21,317 nt of DNA from Apostichopus parvimensis (GCA_000934455.1 KN890497.1:8406-29722); one strand, 5' to 3'; shown: positions 1 to 9,683, numbered from the stretch's first letter. Notes: generated by a model from the sequence alone, not told the origin. Program-made: numbers and translations.

Positions 1-203
1 TAACACGGATTGCCAATATGGATTTTAATTATTTCACTCATCATGACTGTTTCATAGCATAACACTTGAAAATATGGAGCAACTGCCACACGTGATTTAA
101 AACACTAACCATTGATTCTCTACATATGCGTATTCAAATTTAACTCTCTTGGTATATGACAATATACGTAAAAACAAATTGAAGCTATTAATAGCTAATA
201 TAC
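1..203 (-). other. Start of the next intron, running off the left edge
   Basis: The sequence after the EGF exon's donor is AT-rich intron. No following exon is visible before the window ends. Confidence 0.7.
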
Positions 204-329
204 CTATACATTGCGTTCGGTCACTTGGATCAATAATCATTCCATCAGGACAGGTGCAGTAATAGCTTCCAGGGGTGTTGATGCAACTGTGGGAACAATC
301 GACCGTATTTCCCAAGCACTCGTCAATAT
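204..329 (-). CDS. Exon: calcium-binding EGF-like domain
   Basis: This 126-base phase 1-1 exon has the acceptor ATTCATCTTTAG and the donor ATAG|GTATAT. With the base from the preceding exon it begins DIDECLGN, the calcium-binding EGF start. It continues CSHSCINTPGSYYCTCPDGM and ends RTQCI. All six cysteines are present. The motif C-x-N-x4-Y-x-C-x-C matches the consensus for Asp/Asn beta-hydroxylation, which is usual in calcium-binding EGF modules. The phase-1 exit predicts another module (often further EGF repeats) beyond the left edge of the window. Confidence 0.95.
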
Positions 330-499
330 CTAAAGATGAATAAAATATGAAATTTATTTCGACTTTACCTACGAGTAATTAAAGAAACAAGGGTTACAAC
401 AAGATTCCTCGCAGCTGCTGGAAACTTTTAATAAGGTATAATATTTAGCAATGTTCTCAAAGATAGACTTTGTTGAGAGAAATTTATGGAAGAACTCAC

Positions 500-946
500 C
501 ATTTTGGCAAAGCGATGCCCTAAGGGTTGCTGTGGACGAGCAATCGTATGTATACCAATGTAGATCGTCAAACAGTTGCATTTGTACGCAATATTCTCGG
601 TCTAGAGGTAGCTTGGCTATTGAGTATTGAAAATAGTTGACAGTCTGCGCAGTACCATCAGGCCAATAGAATCTTATCATTGTAGTGTGAATGTTACTTT
701 CGCTTGAATTAGCGTTGTCAAGGAAAACAGATTTCAAACCAATCTTGTAGAATTGTTGTTGTTCAATTTTAAATAACGACACAGATTCTTTAAGAAACTG
801 CATGGTGGCATGGTTCTTAATTGCTAGGAGTGAACTTGCTTCCGAGAAGATATTTTGACAAGCATCCTTGGACTGGTTGTTTACCGACCCCAAACAGTAT
901 CCAGCATGAACGAAAGTTCCGTCCATGTCACAAACGTCCCCGATAT
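500..946 (-). CDS. Exon: C-type lectin-like domain
   Basis: This single 447-base phase 1-1 exon (acceptor TCATTTTCAG, donor AATG|GTGAGT) encodes a complete long-form C-type lectin-like domain of about 149 residues. It reads VCDMDGTFVHAGYCLGS, DACQNIFSEASSLLAI, FYKIGLKS, YWPDGTAQTVNYFQY, REYCVQMQ, HWYTYDCSS and ASLCQN. Six cysteines give the N-terminal hairpin pair plus the two canonical pairs. The IGL strand and the Trp-x-x-x-x-Cys (DLHWYTYDC) end are recognisable. The EPN or QPD calcium/sugar motif and the WND triplet are not present, so classical calcium-dependent sugar binding is not predicted. It joins the F5/8C-3 exon and the EGF exon through restored Asp codons. Confidence 0.92.
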
Positions 947-1129
947 CTGAAAATGATTTGGGATGATAAAGTGCTGGTTAAGTTGAGTTGTGTCAGTGTT
1001 ATTTGACCATGTATGTAGGTGAGGTCTTGGGGTAGTAATAGACATACTTAGTATGTACACACGTAAGTTTAGTTACATATATGCGTATATTTACCATGCG
1101 GCCACGCTATATTCTGTTATAATACGTAC

Positions 1130-1277
1130 CAGCGTACGGGCATCCAATGATCTCAACTCGCATGCACGGAGTAACACTATTCCAGGAGAACACCTTGATT
1201 CGTACTCGACTTGTGACAACTGGACGATCGAGAATGTTCAAAACCTCCGTATTTTGATCAAAATTGCCCTGGAAAAT
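1130..1277 (-). CDS. Exon: F5/8C domain 3, last part
   Basis: This 148-base exon enters in phase 0 and leaves in phase 1 (acceptor TTGACTTAACAG, donor GCTG|GTACGT). It encodes IFQGNFDQNTEVLNILDRPV, then SRVRIKVFSWNSVTPCMRVE and IIGCPYA. This is a canonical F5/8C end: QGN-x-D, V-x-N-x-L-x-x-P-V, R-V-R-I, W, and M-R-V-E-I-I-GC. A plus-strand open frame over the same bases is a shadow. Confidence 0.95.
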
Positions 1278-1539
1278 CTGTTAAGTCAAAATCATCACAA
1301 ATTATTAAGTTTGATATGCATATTTTTTTAGATCTTGAAATATCTCCTATACTTGCTACATGACCCATATATATATGTGTGCGTCGCAAACATGGTTAGT
1401 CTTATTCCGTTTTACCCAGATCAGCAAGATTTAGCTGAAGAAATAAACACATTAGCACAACAAATTTCGTTGATCAAAGGGTTGATAAAGAGACAGCTAT
1501 CATCTTTTCGAACATAAGAGTCTCCGAAAGACAGTGTTG

Positions 1540-1630
1540 TCACCTAGTTATTGTTGTCAAGCCAATTTTTCATAAGTCAAGTCATAGTTACTGTTAGTCA
1601 AATCACACGTGAATTATACACAAGTCATAA
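1540..1630. repeat. AAGTCA-rich repeat, left flank of the minisatellite
   Basis: Irregular GTCAAG, AAGTCA and GTCAAATCAC motifs (for example CATAAGTCAAGTCATAGTTA) occur here and again at 2790-2910 on the other side of the minisatellite. They look like halves of one low-complexity dispersed repeat separated by the array. Confidence 0.55.
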
Positions 1631-1961
1631 AGTAACAATATATATGTGCCTATAACCACAATCAACGGCTAATGTTCAACAAGGTGTAGTTGTTATGTGA
1701 TGCTGGTCCGATGTATGACACGCTTTAGTGAGCGCTATGATGCGAGTACATTTTTACAAGAGTAGTCCTATTAATTAGTCAGCAATAGAACGTTATGGTG
1801 AAGCATGTAACTCTCCCTCTCTCAATACTGAATATGAAAATATGCCTTATATTACAGTAAAATAATGAAACCTGACATGTAAAATATTCTTTACTAGAAT
1901 CAATAATGACTTTATACAGCCAACATTACCCCTCTTGTATCATCAGGGAGTCACCAGACCT

Positions 1962-2750
1962 TAACTTATAACTCACCATGGCTATAAACCACAGCACACA
2001 TACTTACTTATAACTCACCATGGCTAAAAACCACAGCACACATACTTACTTATAACTCAACATGGCTAAAAACCACAGCACACATACTTACGTATAACTC
2101 ACCATGGCTATAAACCACGGCACACATACTTACTTATAACTCACCATGGCTATAAACCACGGCACACATACTTACTTATAACTAACCATGGCTATAAACC
2201 ACAGCATTATAACTCACCAAGTCACCATGGCTATAAACCACAGCATACATACTTATAACTCACCATGGCTATAAACCACAGCATACATACTTACTTATAA
2301 CTAACCATGGCTATAAACCACAGCATACATACTTACTTATAACTCACCATGGCTATAAACCACAGCATACATACTTACTTATAACTCACCAAGTCACCAT
2401 GGCTATAAACCACAGCATACATACTTATAACTCACCATGGCTATAAACCACAGCATACATACTTACTTATAACTCACCATGGCTATAAACCACAGCACAC
2501 ATACTTACTTATAACTCACCATGGCTATAAACCACAGCACACATACTTACTTATAACTCACCATGGCTATAAACCACAGCATACATACTTACTTATAACT
2601 AACCATAGCTATAAACCACAGCATACATACTTACTATAACTAACCGTGGCTACAAACCACAGCACACATACTTATAACTCACCATGGCTATAAACCACAT
2701 CACACATACTTACTTATACCTCACCATGGCTATAAACCACAGCACACATA
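1962..2750. repeat. 42-bp minisatellite, about 19 units
   Basis: The unit is TATAACTCACCATGGCTATA followed by AACCACAGCACACATACTTACT, with a strict 42-base period at the left end (unit landmarks at 1981, 2023, 2065, 2107). Variants include GCATACAT for GCACACAT, CTAACC for CTCACC, shorter units lacking part of TTACTTA, and units with an extra CAAGTCAC (near 2215 and 2387). The repeated composite variant suggests a higher-order period of about 172 bases in the middle of the array. Confidence 0.95.
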
Positions 2751-2794
2751 TTTTGTAATAACAAATTGGTAGCCTTCTCTATAGTGATTTCAAC

Positions 2795-2910
2795 ATATAT
2801 TCAAGTCAAGTCACTTTTTTTCAGCTAGTCAAGTCACAAGTCATTTATTAGTCAAGTTGAGCCATGAGTGAAAATGTCCAAGTCACTGAGTCGGCGAGTC
2901 AACAATAATG
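2795..2910. repeat. AAGTCA-rich repeat, right flank of the minisatellite
   Basis: This segment has a dense series of CAAGTCA-type motifs (TTCAAGTCAAGTCAC, AGTCAAGTCACAAGTCA, CCAAGTCACTGAGTC) matching the left flank at 1540-1630. Nothing coding is seen. Confidence 0.6.
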
Positions 2911-3076
2911 CTTAAAGAGCTGGTAGTCGCTGTATTTCGCAGTGATTTTCCTTTGTATGAGTAAGTAGAGTCCATTCACCACCAAACTTGCATTACATTA
3001 AATTACTTCCAGGGCTTTAATCGACAAAATTCTCTACTGCAGTAAAAAGGGAATAGTGAACAATCAAAATACAAAC

Positions 3077-3232
3077 CTTTTCGTTACCATCGACTTCAAG
3101 ATATGTTCGGTAACGCCCAGTTGTCATTGACAAAAAGTCCAAGCGGTAGCTGGTCACCCAGGAATAGTATTGTTGGTCACCGCTACCTTGTGTTATGATG
3201 CCAGAAATAGTGTGTGGTTGTAGCAAGTCAAT
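3077..3232 (-). CDS. Exon: F5/8C domain 3, middle part
   Basis: This 156-base phase 0-0 exon has the acceptor TATAATTGCAG and the donor AAAG|GTTTGT. It encodes IDLLQPHTISGIITQGSGDQ, then SWVTSYRLDF, then TYLEVDGNEK. It carries the F5/8C core: DLLQPH-x-I-SGI-I-TQG, WVTSY-x-L. It follows the first part after a 161-base intron. Confidence 0.96.
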
Positions 3233-3393
3233 CTGCAATTATAAATATGACCTGACTTTCATTTTTGGTTCATCTATATTTTTTCATTGTAATATTTCAT
3301 TTTCATACTCACCGGACCAAAGCATGGTATACCTAAAAAAAAATCAAACAAGGCATTTTCATAATCAGGAGTCAGTTGATTAAATATCTGCAC

Positions 3394-3578
3394 CTGAATG
3401 TACTCATCTTGACCAAGGACACCTCGTGATCCCCAACAAGCCACGTGATCATTCGGTTCTTCCCACGTCTCGTGATGCAACCTGGCTGAAGTGTCATTTT
3501 TACCAGAAATATAAGAAGACGAAGATATTTGATGATCGGTTATGACCTCTGTCTCCATCCCAAGACGCCCCACACACA
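3394..3578 (-). CDS. Exon: F5/8C domain 3, first part
   Basis: This 185-base exon enters in phase 1 and leaves in phase 0 (acceptor CTTTGCTTTAG, donor TCAG|GTGCAG). It encodes VCVGRLGMETEVITDHQISS, then SARLHHETWEEP, then ACWGSRGVLGQDEYIQ. It shows the F5/8C start: Cys, LGME, I-x-D-x-Q-I-S-S-S-S, A-R-L, W at the turn, YIQ. This is the form closest to coagulation factor V/VIII and neuropilin-type discoidin domains. Confidence 0.95.
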
Positions 3579-4827
3579 CTAAAGCAAAGGAGAATAAAAT
3601 ACAGCATCATTTCATCAGCTTCGTTGAAGTGTTTACAAACTGGAAGACACGAGTCGTTGATAAACTGCATTAAAGAAATAAACCATCCCTCCCCCGGAAT
3701 TTCCTTAACGGGCCCGTCAACTATTCATTATAACCGTGAAATTTTATGATGCGATGTCAACATTGACCCCTAAAAGGGTATCCCGATGGACCTTATACTT
3801 AAAAGAGTTGTGTCTGGGCATGGGATATAGTGCCTCTGTGCCAAATGACGTCATATGCTTAATTTCAGAGATCAACGCTCAAGTAAAAAATAAAGAAAAC
3901 AGCATTTGACACTAACCTGTCTAGGGCATCAGACTCAGATTTTAAACTGGAATAATGAAGATCAACTTGGATAAATTTACACGTGTATTGAAATGAAAAA
4001 TATGTCGCAACCTTTTTTTTTAATTCTTAAAGGGATATTGGCTGAATTTGATTGGTGCATATTTAGCGGAAAGAGTCATACACATACAAGAAGTAATGAC
4101 TGTTCGAATGAATTGTTTGAATGAAGCGCATTTAACGTAAATGTCATAGGTCATACAGTCAGCGAATTTAAAAGGTTCCAAAGTTTGTGTCGCCAACACC
4201 ACATACACCGAGCAGCTCATGTACGTCAAACTAGATTGTTATATGACGATCGATGTACCGCCACATTGATGATACTATAATGGTCATACAACCTAAGTTT
4301 GTATCAACGTGAAAGAAACACTAACTGTTTTCTTCTATAAACACTTATTATACTTAATTTAACGGGGGAAAATATCAGCATCGAACCAATAGTTTTTAGT
4401 ATCGAAAATTCAATCCATGAGAAAATGAAAACAGAAATTAACCAATTTACAGAATACTAATATATTTTGAGAATATTTATTTTTAGTGATGACGTTGGGA
4501 AAGAATATTAAGGCTCTAAAATGATCCCTTATGATAGCATAACATTTATCCACAGAATAGCAAATGTTTTTTGCTGTAGAAATATGTTAAACGAAAAGAA
4601 TACTAAGATGAGTATTTACAATCAAGTCAACTAAATATTTTCCAAAATTAAACTCCCAAAGTGTTAATTGCACATCGTAGCATTTTGCCACAACCACCAT
4701 CGAACGCATCATAAAAATCAGTATAGCGTTGATTTTGATAACATTGAAGGAATGATGTATATGAATAATAAATGTCTATAAGTACGGTACCATGAAGAAG
4801 AATACAAAACTGGAGAAGAAAACAAAC
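3579..4827 (-). other. Intron between F5/8C-2 and F5/8C-3
   Basis: Phase-1 intron of 1249 bases. A segment beginning CTTAAAGGGATATTGGCTGA (from 4026) has the look of a dispersed repeat, but I find no matching terminus. A short open frame at 4020-4229 on the minus strand has no domain signature or splice context. Confidence 0.7.
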
Positions 4828-4972
4828 CTCTTTGCAGGCAGCCTATAAATTCCAACCGGATACAAATAGACTTGTTCCAAGACAGTGGTCTCAGCCGAAC
4901 TTTACTCGATACAATTGGAGTAGTAAAGTAATTTATCTGTAGTAAGTGTTGATCATTGTTGCCCTGAAATAC
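4828..4972 (-). CDS. Exon: F5/8C domain 2, last part
   Basis: This 145-base exon enters in phase 0 and leaves in phase 1 (acceptor TCATTCTTTCAG, donor AGAG|GTTTGT). It encodes VFQGNNDQHLLQINYF, then SKVRLRPLSWNKSICIRLEF and IGCLQR. Motifs are QGNxD, a V-R-L-x-P strand, the conserved Trp, and the terminal R-L-E-F-I-GC. The frame is open for only about 48 codons, so it is missed by a length-based search. Confidence 0.93.
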
Positions 4973-5596
4973 CTGAAAGAATGAACTTATAAGTTATATC
5001 AGGGATATCTTAGGGTGGCATACTCCTATTAGAGTCTATATCCATCCGCTCGATTGTTCTCCTTCAGGAAAAGTGCCAAAAAGCAGCATCTCTTTTGACC
5101 TGTTATCAATCATGATCTAGCTTGTGGTGGCTTGAATGTTGAAGAGCATGAATGGAAGAACATGTGGTGAGAACATTGGGTAAATTGAGGCAATCCCTTG
5201 GGAAGGATTTGCCATATTTACTTACAAGGGGCCAGGAATAAACTTGTCAATTTACACCAATAGGAAATCAAAGCATTAACTAAATCTCAAATATTCGCAC
5301 GTTGAGAGGGGTGATTTCTAGAGAGAGCGTTGTTTCTCCAATTTTAATACCACCCCGGTTCTATTAACCCCTATTGTGTATATTTGTCTGTTTGTATTTT
5401 CTTCACTTGTGTTCCCATCTATCATAGTTTGTAATAAGGACTCTATATTCCCTTTATATTTCTTCGAGCATTTAGTCGCTGAAAATCGTTGTTGCTGAAG
5501 TCAAGTGAAGTCAATCATATACTCTTCATTGAAAACATCATATATGGATTAATACATTGTATGTATAGTTTCTGTACCGTTTCTTGATTTACTTAC
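4973..5596 (-). other. Intron within F5/8C-2
   Basis: Phase-0 intron of 624 bases. I see nothing beyond ordinary AT-rich sequence. Confidence 0.75.
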
Positions 5597-5740
5597 CACA
5601 GTTTTATTTTGGATATCCGAGTAGTACGTTAATTGCCCTTTTGCGTAAAATTGTAGACTGTATTCGGTCACCCAGCTGTCTTCAGACCAGCAACCTTGTG
5701 TGACAATTGCATGGAGTTGGTATTCTTTCAGCAAGTCTAC
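5597..5740 (-). CDS. Exon: F5/8C domain 2, middle part
   Basis: This 144-base phase 0-0 exon has the acceptor CATTTTCAACAG and the donor GTG|GTAAGT. It encodes VDLLKEYQLHAIVTQGCWSE, then SWVTEYSLQFYAKGQLTYY and NKTV. It shows the F5/8C core signature V-D-L, V/I-x-x-I-V-T-QG, W-V-T-x-Y-x-L-x-F/Y. It is very close to classical discoidin sequences and the clearest of the three middle exons. NKT is a possible N-glycosylation site. Confidence 0.95.
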
Positions 5741-6182
5741 CTGTTGAAAATGAAGAAACAGAGAGTCATGGGCGTTATAACAAATACATCTAAAGAAATC
5801 AATCCTTTCAAGCGAGATCAATTTTTGGAAATTTTTTATACAATGTTCTCGTGATATAGATTAGAAGCGGGACTGAGTTTTGGCTCATTTTAAGGGCCCA
5901 TTTGGGTCCATAGGTTTTCTCAGATACCTCGTTTGCTTGAGCTCAAGGCCCTGGGCTTCCGGTCTATTGTACTATTATGATATGTGTATCAGTAGTTCGT
6001 CTTTGCTTTGTTTGTGACCTATGTGTTAATGTTGCAGTGATCAGTAAATCTGTTACATTTTAACTTTTGCAGTACTCATATATGACATAAATTGCGAGTA
6101 ACTTTTATGTAGTGACTCAGTGGTACCTAGTAACATGAACATATCAGATCGCCGGTCCATAGAGCATCGGCGGAATACTCAC
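5741..6182 (-). other. Intron within F5/8C-2
   Basis: Phase-0 intron of 442 bases. No feature is supported here. Confidence 0.75.
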
Positions 6183-6355
6183 TTCAATCCACGTGATACG
6201 TGACGACACCAATGGAACCCATCCGCTACCACTCCCATGAAATGGAAAAACTCTTGCGCGATGTGGGGAGTGTTCAACTTTGCCATCTGTTGAGGATCCA
6301 GTGAAGCTGGTATCCGGTATCTGTCCAGTCGATAATCCCACTGCTCTATCGCAAT
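6183..6355 (-). CDS. Exon: F5/8C domain 2, first part
   Basis: This 173-base exon enters in phase 1 and leaves in phase 0 (acceptor TTTCGACACCAG, donor TTGAA|GTGAGT). It encodes CDRAVGLSTGQIPDTSF, then HSPHRARVFPFHGSG and GWVPLVSSRITWIE. The pattern is that of an F5/8C start: first Cys, A-x-G-L/M, I-x-D/S-x-x-F, P-x-x-A-R, a Gly-Trp-x-P turn, and a WIE strand. An alternative acceptor TTTTCAG about 45 bases upstream would be phase 0 and does not match the phase-1 exit of the preceding exon. Confidence 0.92.
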
Positions 6356-6525
6356 CTGGTGTCGAAACCAAAAATACATTTCGAATACATTGAAACTGAA
6401 AATAAATATGAATAAATATAAATGTAATCACCGAAGAGGTGCTGTGAACAGTTACATGCAATGAAAGGTTATAGTGGCAAATGAAAATAATTAGTTTTAA
6501 ACGGCATTGAGTTGCAAAATGAGGA

Positions 6526-6529
<4 letters not shown>

Positions 6530-6598
<69 letters not shown>
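6530..6598. repeat. AT dinucleotide microsatellite
   Basis: About 30 TA units sit just downstream (in gene orientation) of the F5/8C-1 last exon. The run begins about 30 bases from its 5' splice site. Confidence 0.97.
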
Positions 6599-6600
<2 letters not shown>

Positions 6601-6618
6601 GTAATGAGTTGAAATTAC

Positions 6619-6763
6619 CGTTGTCCATACAGCCAATTAGATCCAATCGAAGTCCTAGCATTTTACTGCCTCTCTTTGGATAAATACGCACACACTTTGC
6701 ACGAAGGGAAGTTCCAAACAAGATCGTCTTGACGCACTGATGTTCTCGATTTCCTTGTAGCTC
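6619..6763 (-). CDS. Exon: F5/8C domain 1, last part
   Basis: This 145-base exon enters in phase 0 and leaves in phase 1 (acceptor TTTCCATCAAG, donor AACG|GTAATT). It encodes ELQGNREHQCVKTILF, then RAKCVRIYPKRGSKM, then LRLDLIGCMDN. This is the canonical end of an F5/8C domain: the QGN motif, R-x-V-R-I-x-P and L-R-L/M-x-L-I/Y-GC, with the closing Cys pairing to the domain's first. The acceptor is AAG rather than CAG/TAG. It is chosen because it gives the same length as the matching exon of F5/8C-2. Confidence 0.9.
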
Positions 6764-7075
6764 CTTGATGGAAATGTTTATTTGGAAATTGTTAACATGT
6801 TTAATGAACGAAAAATATACCAAACATATTTCCTGCATAGGGTAACTTAATTCAGGAAAGAACCATTAAAGAGTTCTAAGGCGCTGTCCTGATCCAACAG
6901 TGTGGTGAAGCAACGTAAGAAGAGGTTGTGGTATGGGTAGAGAGATTCGGAGTAAACGGCTGGAGAAATCGGATCGAAATTATGTATTCTGATTCAATGT
7001 ACAGTTTGCTTGTATATCTTATTTCCTTCTCTCCTATAGGCAAGGTGAGATTGTATTCGGTGGTTAAACTCGGCA

Positions 7076-7320
7076 GGGTGACCGAAAGTCTATCATTGGG
7101 AGGGGGTAAGTTATTTCTTTTGCTTTATCTTTTTGTATTTATCTGTTTGTATTGATCTGTTTGTATCTATATCTGTTTGAGTATGTGTATGTTTGTCTGC
7201 TACGTCTGCAATGTTGTGTCGTAAACAAATTTAGGCCAAATTTCTTCAGTTTTGGCATGCAGTAAGGTGCCCATGATGAGAACTTGTGCCACGCAGACCT
7301 TCAGAACTCGAAGGTGATAT
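7076..7320. repeat. Dispersed repeat, copy A
   Basis: Blocks GGTGACCGAAAGTCTATCA, TTAGGCCAAATTTCTTCAG, AAGGTGCCCATGATGAGAAC and CAGAACTCGAAGGT occur in the same order and orientation as related blocks at 13510-13840. The middle is diverged, with TTTGTAT/CTGTTTG-rich sequence. No terminal repeats are seen, and the family is not identified. Confidence 0.6.
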
Positions 7321-8500
7321 CCAGTGACGTATAGTGAACATACGTATAACCATCAAAAGTTAATGGCAATGAGACATGGAGCAGTGGCTGTTCACAGTAT
7401 CATTTGGAATACTTACAGGACCAATAACAGATCATACGTATTTTTGTCCTTAGCTCAGACTTGGTCGAAAATAGAAATTTTACCTTATTATGCGTTTGGA
7501 AACGTTTGATAACCAAGGTAAAATTGATTTCTTACAACATGCCATAACAGAAAAGTGGTTGAAAGGATTGACGCCAAGTCTATCTTTTATATGTGAACAG
7601 AATATATAATCTAAATATGCCTCAGAATGCGCCACCTGACTTTAACATATTTTGTCTGGGGAGACCCCCAGACCCCACTACATGGAAATCGGCTTCTCAG
7701 GCCCCATTACAGCACTCCTCCTTTTCCACGCTGGTGCTTTCTTAAAGGTTCACGACCCTGCCTAAATCAGTAGAGGGAAAATTAAAATCTGGTCACTCCC
7801 GCCCCCTCCCCAACTTTCCAAATCCTAAGCACGCAACTGATGTTTACGCCTAGACTATCTCCCCCCCCCCCCTCCCGCGTTCTAATAATACAATTCTTTT
7901 TTCTAACAAACTGAAACAATACAAAAGAGCTGAAAAATGGAATCGCTCAAATATTTATATTTGATTAGTGGAATCAGTCACCGATTTAATTCTCAATGAA
8001 AATATTTGAACCATGGATGTGTTAAACGTGGTTCGACTCCGCACTTTCTGTCTGTTTACTATACGTAGCAATATATCGCGCATATTTTAATTGCGTGACT
8101 GTGTACCTTCCTATATCTATCTGTTGATCAATAATTGCTGCGACTATCGTTGCATTGCGTTTCTTGTGTTTTGTACGAATAATTGTAAAAGCTATGCACA
8201 ATCATCATCACACAGGCTGATCAGAAATCTAATGTCGTGTTGTACTGAAAAAGGTTCATACAGTCTAAATTCCCCTCTTTCCGCTTAGGGTATTTGAACA
8301 GCATTGATCACATACATGCCCTGTACACCAAATATTGGGATATTATACCACGTAGTTACTATATCCGGTAGGATGTTTAAACTAAACTATAAATCCCCGG
8401 ATAAGTACTAAGGGGAAGATTTTACACTGTCACACTGGCCCATGAAGCCATGAGCTATATATAGGAAGCTAAAGGAATATAAAAACATCGAACTTTCAAA

Positions 8501-8768
8501 GCAGGCGAGTCGAGGACAAACTTGCACAAACAAGAAAATCTAGGACGTTATACAGTTGAAACTAAACATATATAAGCTATATTGCAAGGTAGGCAGGCGA
8601 GTCGAGGACAAACTTGCACAAAAAGGTAAATATAGGACGTTATACAGTTGAAACTAAACATATATAGGCTATTGTAAGGTAGGCAGGCGAGTCGAGGACA
8701 AACTTGCACAAACAAGAAAATCTAGGACGTTATACAGTTTAAACTATATAGGCTGTTGCAAGGTAGGC
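8501..8768. repeat. Threefold tandem repeat of about 90 bp
   Basis: Three copies start with GCAGGCGAGTCGAGGACAAA at 8501, 8593 and 8683 (spacing 92 and 90). Each continues with ACTTGCACAAA, TAGGACGTTATACAGTT and a TATATAGGCTA-like end. The copies differ by a few substitutions and small indels. No coding function is apparent. Confidence 0.93.
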
Positions 8769-8940
8769 TATATGAGGGATTTCGAATTTTCGGGGTCCAC
8801 CCCCTGCGTATGTTGCAATGTTGTTTCAGTCTTCCAAATCTATATAAAATCATACATAGACGATATATATATAATAGCAAATCATATAACCTCTCGTAGC
8901 TGCTATAGTGTAATTCCATCACAGGTATGGTCCAATACTG

Positions 8941-9306
8941 CAGGGGTGGGCAACCTTTTTGAATGAATGGGCCAGATATAAGGAGTGACAAATTGATTGG
9001 GCTGCACCTAACCAACGACCTGCTGATTTCAAACCTTTGATTCCGAGGACTTTCAAGCAATATGGTGTGTGTACTTAATATGTATTCACAAAAACATAAT
9101 GTCAATACAGTACAGTTGATAATTGATGGGGATAATAGGCCTACCTGACAGCATCATTAGTGCCGATAAATTCTAAGCAGCTAGCTAGTTTTTGTGATGA
9201 TGTAAAATAGATTGATTTTTTTCTTTTTCTTGAGACATCTCACGGGCTTCAAAAAAATCACTGGCGGTCCGCATGTGGCCCGCGGGCCGTAGGTTGCCCA
9301 CCCCAG
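8941..9306. mobile_element. Non-autonomous hAT-type DNA transposon (MITE)
   Basis: The 366-base stretch begins CAGGGGTGGGCAACCT and ends AGGTTGCCCACCCCAG. These are terminal inverted repeats with one mismatch at the third base from the end. Just inside the right end is GTGGCCCGCGGGCCGT, a composition typical of widespread animal hAT MITEs with CAGGGGTGGGCAA ends. The flanking 8 bases do not form a clear target duplication (CAATACTG and TCCTATGG), so the insertion is probably old. There is no transposase coding sequence. Confidence 0.85.
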
Positions 9307-9524
9307 TCCTATGGCATACTATCAACGTCACTTCACATATAGTTTATCCTACATCAAGTTCACTACTGTTACCCATCATATAATTCAATTGTTTCTTATA
9401 GGAAATCATATTTCTATTGAAGTTCTGCTGTTTATGTGAGTTTTTACCCCTGTGTGGCCGATTAAACCGCTTTATTTGTCAATTTCTCTTGTGATTTTCA
9501 TTTCATATTGTCGTATATACTTAC

Positions 9525-9683
9525 GAGAACACTTCTTTTGGCATCCTCGTAATTTCTCAAAAGCCACCAATTTATTGAGTCAAGTGAATAGCCAACATTA
9601 AAGCTCTCGACCCAACCATTGTCTGGATGTCCCGAACCTTGCATCATGAGACCAGTAACAATGGTTCGACTTCCAAAGCATAC
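9525..9683 (-). CDS. Exon: F5/8C domain 1, middle part
   Basis: This 159-base phase 0-0 exon has the acceptor TTTTTGCACAG and the donor CTC|GTAAGT. It encodes VCFGSRTIVTGLMMQGSG, then NGWVESFNVGYSLDSINWW and YEDAKRSVL. It matches the core of F5/8C domains: V-x-F/L, V-x-G-x-x-x-QG, a Trp-V strand, Y-x-x-x-Y/F-S, then a W segment. Exon borders match those of the other two F5/8C domains in this gene. Confidence 0.94.

Larger units (their letters stand above)
1278..3076 (-). other. Intron within F5/8C-3, minisatellite-bearing
   Basis: This phase-0 intron of 1799 bases is largely occupied by the 42-bp minisatellite, with CAAGTCA-rich sequence on each side. No exon is visible in it. Confidence 0.8.
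6764..9524 (-). other. Intron within F5/8C-1, repeat-rich
   Basis: This phase-0 intron of 2761 bases contains dispersed repeat copy A, the 90-bp tandem repeat and a hAT-type MITE. A C-rich tract lies at 7801-7875, and a segment at about 7650-7770 with GGGGAGACCCCCAGACCCC looks like dispersed-repeat sequence that I cannot assign. No exon is visible. Confidence 0.75.

Noticed and set aside
1053..1331. Plus-strand open frame of 92 codons
   Set aside because: It overlaps the F5/8C-3 last exon on the opposite strand, and its translation resembles no protein.
1962..2750. Regular repeat array considered as a possible CRISPR
   Set aside because: The units are contiguous with no unique spacers, in a eukaryotic intron. 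It is a minisatellite.
4020..4229. Minus-strand Cys-rich open frame of 69 codons
   Set aside because: The cysteine spacing fits no domain expected here, no matching splice sites are present, and F5/8C-2 joins F5/8C-3 in phase without it.
6928..7155. Plus-strand open frame of 75 codons
   Set aside because: It is intronic, partly built of TTTGTAT/CTGTTTG low-complexity sequence and dispersed repeat copy A, with no recognisable protein.
8028..8045. GGTTCGACTCC, matching the B box/T-loop of a tRNA gene
   Set aside because: No A box, acceptor stem or anticodon arm can be folded around it, and the T stem itself has a mismatch. It is probably chance or a decayed tRNA-derived repeat.
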